From positions 48,224,578-48,288,577 of the forward strand of contig OZ034971.1 of assembly GCA_964030785.1 (NCBI GenBank): a DNA stretch of 64,000 bases. Reading direction: 5' to 3'. Positions 48,601 to 59,600 of the stretch are shown piece by piece. Position numbers and translations under genes: made by a program. This DNA is from Siderastrea siderea (taxonomy: Eukaryota > Cnidaria > Anthozoa > Scleractinia > Rhizangiidae). The notes beneath the pieces were generated by a model, which was not told the origin of the DNA, ran no database searches, and was given only the letters and a program-made list of their open reading frames with translations. Every line of letters starts with the position of its first letter. The first letter of the stretch is position 1.

Positions 48601-48660
48601 ATACCGTCTCTACCTTAAATACAAAAGCACAAGCTACGGCCTTAAAGCGAATTCGTGAAG

Positions 48661-48844
48661 TAATAGGCCATTTCGAGATGTCTTTTGCCTCTTTTTCAAA
48701 GCGAGGCCAAGTGTATCATGCAACCTTTCATGTGAAAATGAATTTTGTCTGCGTTCGAATGAAAACTCATTTTTAGAGGAAAGGCCGTGCACCAAGACTC
48801 CCTTTGAAAAAGAGGTACAAGACAACTCAGAAATGGCCTATTAA
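48661..48844. repeat. TIR element, TAATAGGCCATTTC ends
   Basis: TAATAGGCCATTTCGAGATG and CTCAGAAATGGCCTATTA are inverted ends, and CCTCTTTTTCAAAG / CTTTGAAAAAGAGG pair further in. About 184 bp, MITE-like. Confidence 0.8.
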
Positions 48845-49634
48845 GGTATAAGTTAAGGCAAGGTACAGATAAGTTGTGTTAAAACTGCAAATACCGTTTG
48901 GAAGCTTAGGGCACAATTCCTTCGGACTTTGTTTCCGCTCATACAGTGACACTTAAACAAACAAAATCTGAGTGATCAGTTAGCTATAAGAATGGTTCCC
49001 GTTTCAAACGTTATTAGATGCCTTAAGCCCAGGCAGGTTTCCAAGGCACGTAAACAAATTATAGAACTGTGGTAATAGGTAGTAATTGCGGTTACACACA
49101 CCACGGTATTAAAATGGTATTTCCCATGGTAGCTCACCCCGCGGTGCATCACACTTGGGATTTAGAATACTGTGTTGACTAGCGGTCACACGCAAGTTGT
49201 GATTTGCCATGTCACGCACACATACGTTTGTTTACAATTCCCTCAGAGCTAGAACTGCTTAAATTTTAATGCCCGAAGTCCAGATCAGATAGTTCCTAGA
49301 CTTCCTAGACTTAAACGCAATGCGAAATGCGAGCAAAACTTTCCAGTGGGCCTCAGTAATCGCGTCACCACTTTTCATCTCGGTAACTGGGCTGGAAAAC
49401 ATACTTGAACGTTTTAAGTAACCAGTCTCTAGGGTCCTACATAGTAAGAAACAAACGCGTGTTGGAGACTGAGTAGAAAAAGCGCTAGTTTGTCTATTTT
49501 GCTGTTTCTACTACTTTAGATAACTGGCTCTGAGTGGCGAGGCCAGTGCTAACAAATTGTCTCGAAAGGTAATGAGTGCTGCCGATTAAACACACTTGCA
49601 TATGATCAACTCAAACCAATTCTAGAAAGGTCTG

Positions 49635-49690
<56 letters not shown>

Positions 49691-50184
49691 CCTTAATTCA
49701 TCGGTTAAAAATACATATCAGATATTACAATAGAAAAAATTATTCAAAAAATTATTTATATGCGCAAAAGTACAATGTATAAGTAGCCCCATTTGAGGCT
49801 ATTCAGGGTAAAGACGGCAAATCCCCGAATCAAGAATCGTGAGTTCTCCTATCTACGTCATCGATCACGTGCCATCAAAAAAGGTTGTTTTACTTCCGGT
49901 TATTAAATGGGGTTGCATTTGGCTTTTCTACTTTTAAAAAGGTGTTTCGCACTTTTTCCTCTTCCGGTCATTTTTATAGTGTAAGTGCTACGTTTTGTAC
50001 AGAACTTAGTACTGGTGTAAAGTATCCCATTAAATTAAACTGAGGCGTTGAGGATGACCCCAGTTGATACCTATAAAAAGCTTGTCTAAGGCTTAGGACT
50101 AACTGTTAAAAATATAGCGCCACCACTGTTTCGTTCATGAGCGAGCGTTAACCATGTATCCAAGTGCAATTTTCCCCTTGAGGC
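48845..50184. other. spacer between E and pseudogene G
   Basis: Contains an (AAT)n microsatellite at 49636-49689. No exon-2-like sequence (FMYTPWP region) belonging to pseudogene G can be found here on the minus strand. No gene recognised. Confidence 0.5.
49636..49689. repeat. (AAT)n microsatellite
   Basis: About 17 uninterrupted AAT triplets. Confidence 0.95.
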
Positions 50185-51150
50185 TATTAAAACTGATCAT
50201 AAGCGGCCCTTTGGGGAAGTCGTTATTCTCCTGTTATCCTCTTGGGCGTGTCAAAAGAAAGTTCTTGTCCACAACTGGCGCCCAGGAAAGATGGTTATAG
50301 AGTCGACAATTTATGGAACCAGGAGCCCTTAGTATGTCTGACGCGATTTTGTTTTCCGTATGCAGTCTACCATGGCCTTATGATCTCCTGATGGACAGTC
50401 CAGCTTTTGAGCAAGCGCCCTAGGGGGACCAAACGAAATTGGTTGAATCGCAAAGGGGCCCAAATCTACACCGCTCTCTGCAATGGCCTGGTGAAGAGAC
50501 CCTTGGATAGAGGCGACATCAGATGGAGGCCCACACGTCCCACCGGTTATTATCCCAAATATGGTCACCTTGTTGGGATTCCCCCCAAAATTCTCAATGT
50601 TGTTTTTGATCCACTTTAGCGCTTCCACCTGATCCACTATACCGAAATTTCCGAAGGCCGCAGAATCCCCGGTCGTCAAGAAGCCAAGTGGACCAAGACG
50701 TCGAAAGACGATACTGTATCACATCCACTACCACCCCGTGAAGAGCCAAAATGTCGCTGGGAAACGTGATTGCTGACCACCATGAATGTAAACCAGCACC
50801 GGTAAACTCAAGCTGATGTTCGGGGTGTAAACGTCAGGAAACAGGCAATCGTTACTGTACGAGAAACTGGTAGAGAATGGTTTAAGAAGATATTCGTAGG
50901 TTTTCAGTTGCAGGCAGATTGGTCCATGCTTTCCCGCTTGGCGAACAGTTGGTTTCCAATGCTTTGGCGGTTGTGGTGCTTTAAGAATTCCAACCAGTGG
51001 GGCGGCAAAAGGAAAGCCAAGAAACTTGCTAACAGATTTGAACTGACCTATGGCATTCGGGCGCGAGATTGTCAGACCTTGGACACTTCCATACTTGGTT
51101 GACGATAGTACTGATGTGACAAGGGGCAAAACTACGCTTTTCGTCAAGAA
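50185..51150 (-). pseudogene. cholinesterase-like carboxylesterase G (exon 1 only, nucleophile lost)
   Basis: Exon-1 homology runs from STKYGSVQGL near 51100 to WAPVVDKNFLL and SFNS-like codons near 50190. There is no in-frame ATG where the family starts. About 20 bases are missing after IHGG near 50774. A 10-base insertion (TCGAAAGACG) lies at 50701-50710, and frames change near 50690 and 50330. The nucleophile motif reads GIITGG in place of G-x-S-A-G-G, so the catalytic Ser is gone. No exon 2 follows. Its 5' flank matches that of D. This is an inactive remnant. Confidence 0.85.
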
Positions 51151-51181
51151 TTTATCCTTTCTTGAGAGCCAGAATGCATTG

Positions 51182-51345
51182 CAATGAATTGCGTGCTGAA
51201 TGCTGTAACGAAACGCTTATGCCACTCTGTGCAGACAAAAAGACAAGTCCCACAGGACACCTAAGAAGAAACCTAGCTAGGCGTTTCGACACCTACGCTC
51301 ACGTGACTCTTTCCCGTTAGCAATATACTGCTTTATCCAGCTAGG
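51182..51345 (-). promoter_or_regulatory. 5' flank of G, homologous to that of D
   Basis: Carries the ordered blocks described for 38515-38675. It lies immediately upstream of G and ends where the next esterase relic starts. Confidence 0.55.
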
Positions 51346-51504
51346 GGAGCTTACAGATTTGAACGGGCCAGAAGAAACAGAAGCATTTAGGTACAAAGCC
51401 ATAAGACCGAAGACAGAAGCATTTAGGTACAAAGCCATAAGGCAAATCTGTACAGAATATGAACAACGCTCTCCAAAACTTCGTCAACGGTGCTTCTCTT
51501 AAGA
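51344..51504 (-). pseudogene. esterase exon-1 relic H with internal 36-bp duplication
   Basis: On the minus strand, after a damaged start (CCG where gene C has ATG), the sequence GTTGTTCATATTCTGTACAG matches the signal-peptide codons of gene C. After a deletion, codons for ALYLNAS...SSGPFKSVS follow, equivalent to the PYPNASGPFKSVSK segment of the family. AGAAGCATTTAGGTACAAAG is directly repeated at 51379 and 51415. No further homology follows. Confidence 0.65.
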
Positions 51505-52149
51505 ATATCTCTGTCGCAGCTTTTATCCTACGTCTCAACTGTGTCTGAAGCCCTATATTCACTATTTATCCTCTAACCTGTAATCGATTGACCTTTAGGA
51601 AATGCGAGGAATGTCCCATGGGCCGAGTGAACTGTGTTTCATTTTAGCCCTATTGTTACAGTAATTTTTACGTTTTTCTTTTCTGTTCATTTTTCATTAT
51701 TTTTAATTATAGATTTAATTATAGATTTTTTATGTGAGTTATTGCGTGAAATACCGTGTTTCCTACTGTTGTAACGTCATGTCATTGTTGCATCATTGTA
51801 AATACAAATTGCAAAAATATCACTGACGTAACCAGTAGACATTTACGTGCCAGCCAAAGATTAATGCTGGCTGTTGAAACAAAGAGTTCGATCGTTTTAG
51901 TGGCGGCCACAATTTAACAACGAAAAGCCATCTCCCCTATAGTGCACTAAACTTACTGACTGAGTGTGACCACGACAGTTGACAAACTGTAATCGCCCTT
52001 TTCACAGTGACCCTTTCTAATTTGCATTACAATGTTTTTGAACGCAAATGTGACGCAGTTTTGGGTATTTTTGCCCTTTTTGCCGGAAATTACCTCACAT
52101 CAACTGTGAAAAGGGCTACTGAGTTTGATACTCATAAAAATCTAGTGAT

Positions 52150-52402
52150 TGTAACAATGTTGTCATACAAAAATAAAAAAAGAATAAAGAAAGAAGCCAA
52201 ATAGGAATTTTAAAGTTAGCCAATTACACTCTTAGGTTTTAATCGTTCTCAAAGCACTTATGCACTACAGTATAATACTTGATACAAGGTAAAATGGCCT
52301 TCGAAGAGACCTTTCGAGCTTTAGCAGTTCGTCAGAGCAATTCCCTGAACGGTAGTTAGCGTGCCTAATTTTTTCCTATGTGCAATACTGGTAGGTGTCT
52401 AT
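52150..52402 (+). repeat. diverged copy of the 8901-9226 element
   Basis: Shares AATGTTGTCATACAAAAATA-like sequence, TTCTCAAAGCA, AGAGCAATTCCCTGAA and GTAGTTAGCGTGCCTAATTT with 8901-9226 in the same order. Confidence 0.6.
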
Positions 52403-52596
52403 ATTTTACTACTGTAATTTTTCAAATATTTATGGATGTAGGTCATAATTATTTGTGCGTAATTACAAAGTCACGCAAGTTCACTGGTGCATAACAGTGT
52501 CGCTTTTTGATGACTCTTGAGGACAAAGCCTACAACGTAGTCCACAGTGTGAATGATAAGAGCTACCTCTGAGATAACTGCTCCTTACTGTGAAAT

Positions 52597-52715
52597 ATGT
52601 TGATGATGTTACTAACAACATTGCCCTTATTCTGTGCATTTTTGCCTCTGGTCCCAGCAGTAACAGTGTCAACGAAGTATGGAAACATCGAAGGTCTCAT
52701 GACTTCCATCCATCA
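52597..52715 (+). pseudogene. esterase exon-1 relic I (first 40 codons)
   Basis: From an ATG at 52597 the + strand encodes a start that includes LFCAFLPLVPAV and STKYGNIEGLMTS. This is closer to pseudogene D (FCAFLPLVPAV, EGLTTS) than to E or F. Homology stops near 52710, where a run into poly-C begins and the 5' flank shared by E and F takes over. It is a truncated copy whose break coincides with the low-complexity tract. Confidence 0.75.
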
Positions 52716-52996
52716 CCTTTATCCCTCCCTACCCCCCCCCCCCCCCCCACAGCATGCTGAATGCTAACACCCCTTAGATGTCATGATCCTTACGGGCACC
52801 CTTAAGCATATAACGACAAAGACAGTTCATCATTCTTCGTGCATAACTACTTGGCCACTTGCGTTCGTGAACTTGCGCATGACAGTGTTGATTTAAGACC
52901 CTGAGAGGTGAAGGTTGGTGATTAGTCAGCACGTAGCAGTGTCTGCAGTGTCAATCTAAAGAACTGCCCGAGATAACTGTTCCTGGTTGAGAAATC
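52709..52996 (+). promoter_or_regulatory. 5' flank of gene F, conserved with E
   Basis: Nearly the same as 45416-45685 from the poly-C tract (52732-52748) to the ATG, including CAGCATGCTGAATGCT, CATGACAGTGTTGATTTAAG and AACTGTTCCTGGTTGAGAAA. F carries an extra stretch of about 35 bases after the AATGCTAACAC block. Likely the shared promoter and 5' UTR. Confidence 0.55.
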
Positions 52997-55900
52997 ATGT
53001 TGACGGTGTTACTAACAACATTATCCATATTCTCTGCATTTTTGCCCCTGGTCCCATCAGTAGTAGTGTCAACAAAGTATGGAAAGATCGAAGGTATAAA
53101 GGCCCCGTACCCGAGTGCCTCAGGTCATTTCAAATCTGTCAGCAAGTTTCTAGGCATCCCTTTTGCCTCTCCACCGACTGGAGAGTATAGGTTTAAAGCA
53201 ACTCAACCGCTAAAGGATTGGAAGCCGGCAGTTCGCCAAGCTAAACAGCATGGAAATATTTGTTTGCAACCTGCAACCTTTGAATGGATCTTTAAACTTT
53301 ACAATCCAGGTTTCAAGTATAACGAAGATTGCCTGTATCTTGACGTTTACACTCCGAACATCAGCTTGAGTTTACCAGTGTTGGTTTACATTCATGGTGG
53401 AGGATACGAGTTGGGTACAGCGAGCACATATCCTAGCGACATTTTAGCCCTTCACGGGGTAGTAGTCGTTGTGATACAGTATCGTCTCGGTGTGCTTGGC
53501 TTCTTAACGACCGGGGATTCTGCGGCCCCTGGAAATTTCGGAATGTTGGATCAGGTGGAAGCACTAAAGTGGGTCCAAAACAACATTGAGAATTTTGGCG
53601 GGAATCCCAACAAGGTGACAATATTTGGTGTGAGTGCTGGTGGATCAAGTGTAAGCCTCCATCTGTTGTCGCCTCTATCCAAGGGTCTCTTTCACCAGGC
53701 CATTGCAGAGAGCGGTGTAGATTTGAGCCCCTTTGCGATTCAGCCAACTTCGTTTGGAGTAGGTTTTGCTAAAGAGCTGGCTCAAAAGCTGAATTGTCCA
53801 ACGGGGAACCACAACTCAATGGTAGCCTGCTTACGCGAAAAAGAAGAGGCCGATTTACTGAAGTTTTCAAGATCAAAAAACTTCCGGTTCGTTGATTACA
53901 TCCAGTGGGCACCAGTCGTTGACAACAACTTTCTTCACGACACACCGCGGAATCTGAGACAGAGGGGAGATTTTAAGAAAGTGCCGTTTATGGTCAGTTT
54001 CAACAGCCATGAAGGTGGAACCTATCTAAGCCTAATAGCCAATTATTCCTTTGGAATGGTGGAGAGTGTGGACAACGGAGTGAATGGGTCTTACTTCAAA
54101 ACGTTTGTCACCAAGCTTGCTCATCACCGAAATAGCGAGTGAGTTGTTTTGTTTTTTTTTTCTCTCTCTCTCTCTCTCTTTTCTTATCTTGTATTATTAT
54201 TGTTTTGAGGAATTTCTTGTATCTCTTTCTGTCATTCAGTCTTTTACAATTGGGTTTATTTTCAAGTGTGTGTTTCAACCAGATGATGTACAAAGTGAAG
54301 AAACGTTAGAATAGCGCGAATATCTTGCAAAGCTATATTTACTACCATTTTCGTTCAACTCTGAAGCGTGACGATTTTTTCGCGTATGTTTACGTTTTAA
54401 ACTTAACGGTTTTGTCTGGTTACGTGTCACTTTAGGCAGTGAAACCTTGTCGGTTATGTCGCGAAACTGACAAGGTTCTTGGCGCCATTCGAACATGTTT
54501 TGTTCACGTGCTCTGAAACTTTTCAGGTTTTCCGTGCACAGGAGCATGTTTTGTTCACGTGCTTTGAAACTTTATGGTCCGCGAAACGGCCAACATTGAA
54601 ATTTGTTGTGCTCCAAACTGCACTAACTCCTCGGTGATTTGGGAAAGGGAGATAGATCAGTAGTGGACTTTCAATACTTCGATGAGTTCAAGGTCATCTT
54701 CCCGTAATTTTTCAGATGTCAGGCCTCTGTAGGCTTTGCTAATTTTTACATTTCTTCGCAGTATATGTGCCATACAGATTTTGCGGTGTTTACGGTCACA
54801 CAACTCGTTCGCAGATTGTCTAAAACTCCGCGGAATTTTACCCGTAACTTGTTCACCCCCTTCACTCAGACCCTCACTGATATTAACAAAAAATTCTGTC
54901 AATGATGGAGCATTTTAAATCTTGATCTAAAGCGACTCCTGGACGGTAACTCCTTCCAAACTTGTTAACTTGTTAACTTTTCTCATCTCCTTCACTGCCA
55001 AAAATTAAAGACTTTCATGCGGCAAAATCTGAAAAGTTTCAGAGCACGTGAACAAAACATGTTCGAATGGCGCCAAGAACCTTGTCAGTTTCGCGACATA
55101 ACCGACAAGGTTTCATTGGTCTAAAGTGACACGTAACCAGACAAAACCGTTAAGTTTGAAAAGTAAACATACGCGAAAAAATCGTCACACTTCAGGGTTG
55201 AACGAAAATGGTAGTATACCTGGTACCATCATGAAAATATTTCGAATGAAAGAATGATTCAAAATCGCAAGGAATGATTGAAAATTTGATGCTAGGTTCT
55301 AAATTTCTGTGGAAATACCTCGAGTTTAATAGAACATTGGAGGATTAAGCATGACGTAAAGTGCCATTCCTCATTCAAACTGACGCATGACTTTGAAGAC
55401 TCGATTCAGATCTTCGAAATACTTGTAACGCTTGACGTAAATTGACTGTGAGTAACCATGGTAACAGCTACTTTCAGGTGATCTTTTTCTTTGACAGCTA
55501 ACACAAATAACTAGGCTGAAAACAAAAACTCATTTAACAGGGTAATCACGACCGCGAAATTATCCAGAGTCACTTTTATCAACTTGAGGAAATACGTCGT
55601 TCTTATTGCTTTGGAGAGATTTTGCAGTATTATTTTGTTGCACAAATACTCTTGGCACAAGTCATTTTGGGGAGCCGTTACATTTGAGGGAGGGATGGGT
55701 GTCATTTTGTTTGGAAACGACAATAAACGTTCCAAGTTTCTTGCAAATAAATAGCACTTTTTGGGAGTCGTTATTTTCGCAATTGTACGGCAGTGACCAA
55801 GATTTTGCTGTCTATTTTCAGAAGAAAGACCGCCGATCTCATCGCAGACGCCTTGGACTTCATGTACACTCCATGGCCTGACAACAGTAATAAATATGCA

Positions 55901-56440
55901 CTAAGAAGTCAACTTGTAGAACTCGTCGGTGATTACCTCTTCGTGGCACCCAGTCACGAGGTCGCCGGTATTCACAGCCGAGTTGCACCGGTGTACATGT
56001 ACGAGTTCGCACATAAGCCAAATTTCAGTATTGCTGAAGCTGAGTGGCAAGGTGTAGTTCATGCAGACAATGTACCCTTCGACTTTGGAGTGCCGTTTTT
56101 ACCGCATCTTCCATGGCTATATAGCGCCGCTGACGGAAGTGTCAGTTTGTTTATTATGACTATGTACACCAACTTCGCCAGGTCCGGCGATCCCTCAGTC
56201 AGCGGTGTTACATGGGAGAGGTTCAATTCAAGCCGCAGAGCTTACCTGCGAGTAGCTACAAATCCCAAGATGGCAGCGTCATTTAATCCTCGCCGAATGG
56301 CTTTCTGGAATGATTACCATCCTAAATTGACCCAGGTGATTTTCGACACCAAGAAAGAAGTGGTCAGCGGTGCTAACGCCATTGTTACCATTGGAACTGT
56401 TCTTCAGAGTCTCCTCATCAGCACTTTACTGATGTTTTAG
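52997..56440 (+). CDS. cholinesterase-like carboxylesterase F (two exons, 586 aa)
   Basis: Exon 1 is 52997-54138 and exon 2 is 55822-56440. The intron (54139-55821, 1683 bp) starts GTGAGT, ends TCTATTTTCAG and is phase 2 (GA|A, Glu). The signal peptide (LLTTLSIFSAFLPLVPS) is nearly the same as in E. Landmarks are GGG 134-136, NEDCLYLDVY, nucleophile Ser213 in GVSAGG, Cys267-Cys279 region, Glu339 in SHEGGTY and His461 in VHADNVPFDFG. The tail (TIGTVLQSLLISTLLMF) fits a GPI signal. The usual GPFGF after QYRL reads GVLGF here. A late AATAAA lies at 57009-57014. Complete triad and clean splice sites indicate a working gene; substrate unknown. Confidence 0.92.
54342..55214. mobile_element. TIR element with 185-bp inverted ends and TA flanks, in intron of gene F
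   Basis: Left arm 54342-54526 and right arm 55029-55214 are near-exact inverted copies, starting CTACCATTTTCGTTCAA and ending with its complement. Both outer edges are flanked by TA, as expected for a TA target-site duplication of Tc1/mariner-like or related elements. The middle (54527-55028) repeats part of the arm (CATGTTTTGTTCACGTGCT) and has no transposase frame. It accounts for just over half of the intron. Confidence 0.85.
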
Positions 56441-56530
56441 TTAACAATTGGTTCACGCTTCAGCATTCGTGTGTCGAGTTTGATACATACCGGAAGTTTG
56501 GAAAGCACGAGGGAAGCGTAAGAGTCGGCT

Positions 56531-56610
56531 CGAGATGCAATCTCGTACCCAGAGTCCACTGGCTTTTTGGTCAGCGGAAGGGCGCCAGTAGAGACTCTGG
56601 GATAATGGAA
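56531..56610 (+). repeat. dispersed repeat, left member of inverted pair with 61444-61525
   Basis: GATTGGCTGATC-type flank and CGAGATGCAATCTCGTACCC, CAGAGTCCACTGGCTTTTTG, GAGACTCTGGGATAATGGAA are found in reverse complement at 61444-61525 with very few changes. Confidence 0.8.
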
Positions 56611-59600
56611 AAAATCTATTTTTTTGATTGGCTGATCATAAAACAAAGGGAACGGCGGAAATTTCACTGAACCGGAAACCTAAGGAAAAATATAATTTTT
56701 TTGATTGGCTGATTGAGTAGCTTGTAGCCAACAAACCGGAAGCTTGCGACCAACTCAGTTTCATTGAAAGTTTGATGTTAAATGAAGCATTTTTCGGACG
56801 GGCACCAGTCTGAATAACTTAAGCCGTTTTTGTGCGGTAATTTGCTATGCAATGCTGTCGTCTGACGGTGAATCACCGTGAAAATACAAGCAGCTTCGAT
56901 GGAAGATCATTGCCGCGGCCGTTCTGCTCATAGCTGACTCGATCGACGGAACACGACATTGACGTTTTACTGGTTTGTAGCAACTCCAATTTGCCGAACC
57001 TGTCATCAAATAAAGGGGAAAATTGAAAAGGTTGACACTTTTAACAATATCTGCAATAACAAAGAAAGGGAAAAGAGGAAAAGTAGCTTCATGTACAATG
57101 ACTGAAAGTTAATACTACAGAAGAACCATCGCGGATCGAAGTCATTCGCACGGCTTAAAACGGAGCAAAATTGAAAACGAGCACAGAGCAAGAACGAGGG
57201 TCTCTCTGTTCTTAACCAATCTTTCTAAGCCTCTACAAAAGCCTACAGACGCGGAAGATAGTTATGAGAAAGTGGAGGTAAATCTATCAGACATGTAATA
57301 AATATTATATTGCAAAATATTTTAATCAATTTTATTGCAAAAGAAAAGTTTTCCCTGTACAATATAATAAAGATCAAGCTCTTTTGGAGTACTTAAAGTT
57401 AATATAAGCTGCCTTTTTTTTATGACGGAACTAAATCTTTCGTCGTCGAAACATTTTAAACAAATCTTACTTTTGTCAAGATTTATTATAATTAAACAGT
57501 TGTCTGTTATTATTTGAATGTTCAACACACGTTCTTAATGCAAAAGGATAGTGACACTGTATGCAACTATAAAGTCTTTGAGAGACCCGAGTGTCGAAAT
57601 ACTAGATTCTTCCAAATACTTTTTCATTCAACATGTTAACTGCGGGAACAAATTAAAGGTGAAGCTGTCACTGAGTGTAAAAAGAAACATGGAAAACATG
57701 GCCCCTCAGTTGTGCACATTTTCAGAAAAGAAACAAAGAAGAAGAAAAAGATCAAATCATAAATCATAGCGTATGGAGATGTGGAAGGGAGCTCAGCCTT
57801 ATCCAAAAGGTCATGACCTTTATCCCTGGAACTGAACACCTTAATAGTAAGGTTAATCTATCTGACATATTGATGTTTTGTTTGAGTAAGTTCCAGTTAC
57901 AATCAAGCTAAAGGGCCCATGTATTCATGCAAGCTATTTTGTTAATCATAATTTAAGATGTGAAAATAATATGTGACCAGGACTATCAACCTGTAACCTT
58001 TTTGATTTTCACTGGTACTTTGAAGTGAGTATTTTTGTGAATCTTTAAAAAGCAGAGCTTCAAAAATATAATAAAAAGAAAATTGTCCATGTCCCTCCAC
58101 AGCTAGCCTTACAACCACTGCAACACATACAACCACTACAAAACAAATCTGAATATAAATGATTTTTTGTAAAAATGTTTGTTAGCAGTGGAGCTGATCT
58201 GGCAATCTCCTATTTTTTCTGTGGTTATGATTATTTGCTTAGAATTTCCTTTGAAATATGAACATTACAAGGATGTATATAGCTATAACCACATAACTTT
58301 TTTACCTCTACATCGTAAAATTGTGTGGATCCAGGAAATACCATACCCCTCTCAAGGAAGGTTTTTGCATCAGTTTGGACTCCCTCATGCCTCTGGAAAT
58401 TCCAATTTAGCTTCAAAGTCTAAAGGTATACAGTCTATTTTTTTCCAGATTGGCTAAAAAAACCCAAACCCTTTATGGGAAAGTACTCCCCCCCCCCCCC
58501 CCCCACAGACACTGACAGCTTCCAATTGCAGGGGGCTTAAATTTGCATGTCTCTATGTCATATATGCTTAGATGCCTACAGGTGTTGTCCTGGAAAAAAA
58601 TTGAACCTATACTGTACTCTGACTAGCAATAACTGTTAGGTAATAAATGTTGTGAATGTGTTGTGCAAATGAGATACATACTCATGTATTTCTCATTTTA
58701 AGGCTGGGCCCTGAATAAACACTGGCATCCTGAAGTGGAAAGTTAAATAATTTAGAAAATGCAGTATTTGCATTGCCATACGACACATATCATTGAAATC
58801 TTTTAATTTGCTGTTCTGGCAGCCAGTATTCAAGATCACTGGATGTTTTGGATGACAATGTTTGGTCATACTTTTAAGAATGTATGATCTACATGAATTT
58901 GCATTGTATTATTGAAATACAATACTTTCTGGGGGGGAGGAGGCACTCACTTATTGTGTCACTTAACAGGGTATGGTTTTCAGGGTCTTGCGTCTAACCT
59001 TTTAAGCCCCAATAATGATCAGCATCAAATTTCTCCTCATCATATCAGTGTATTATAACACATACAGGTCATAAGAATTTGGCAAATGATCACCAAACAT
59101 GAACTGTCTTGGTCTTTAAACAGGTTCTCCCAATAAGTAATCAGTAAAATCTATGGAGACCAGTAAGGAGAATTTGTATAATGAAGTTGGGGCTTAAAGG
59201 TAAACAGGGTATACAATTTCACTATTTAGCACTATTTAGCGAGAAAAAATAAAGCTTATGTATGTATGTATGTATTTCTGGACTGAAAGCGTTGAACAGG
59301 GTGTGAACGTTGGCAGTGAGCGGTCTACACGTGTGGTGCCAACAATTTTTTAAATCTAATTCTAAGATGTCATTTACTTAAACAAATACTTTCTGAAATA
59401 AATTTTTTCTGGTCACAAAAGAAGGTCTCTTGTCTTAAACAGGGTAGCAAAATGAATGGATTTTGCCTTAAAGAGGGTCAGGGTTTGAAGGCCTTGGCAG
59501 CACACCCCCACCCAAACTTTCCCTTCAAGTGCTTCCCCCCCCTCCCCGTCGGAATGTTTACCACACAAAAAAGAAACATTTATTACAACTGACTACACTG

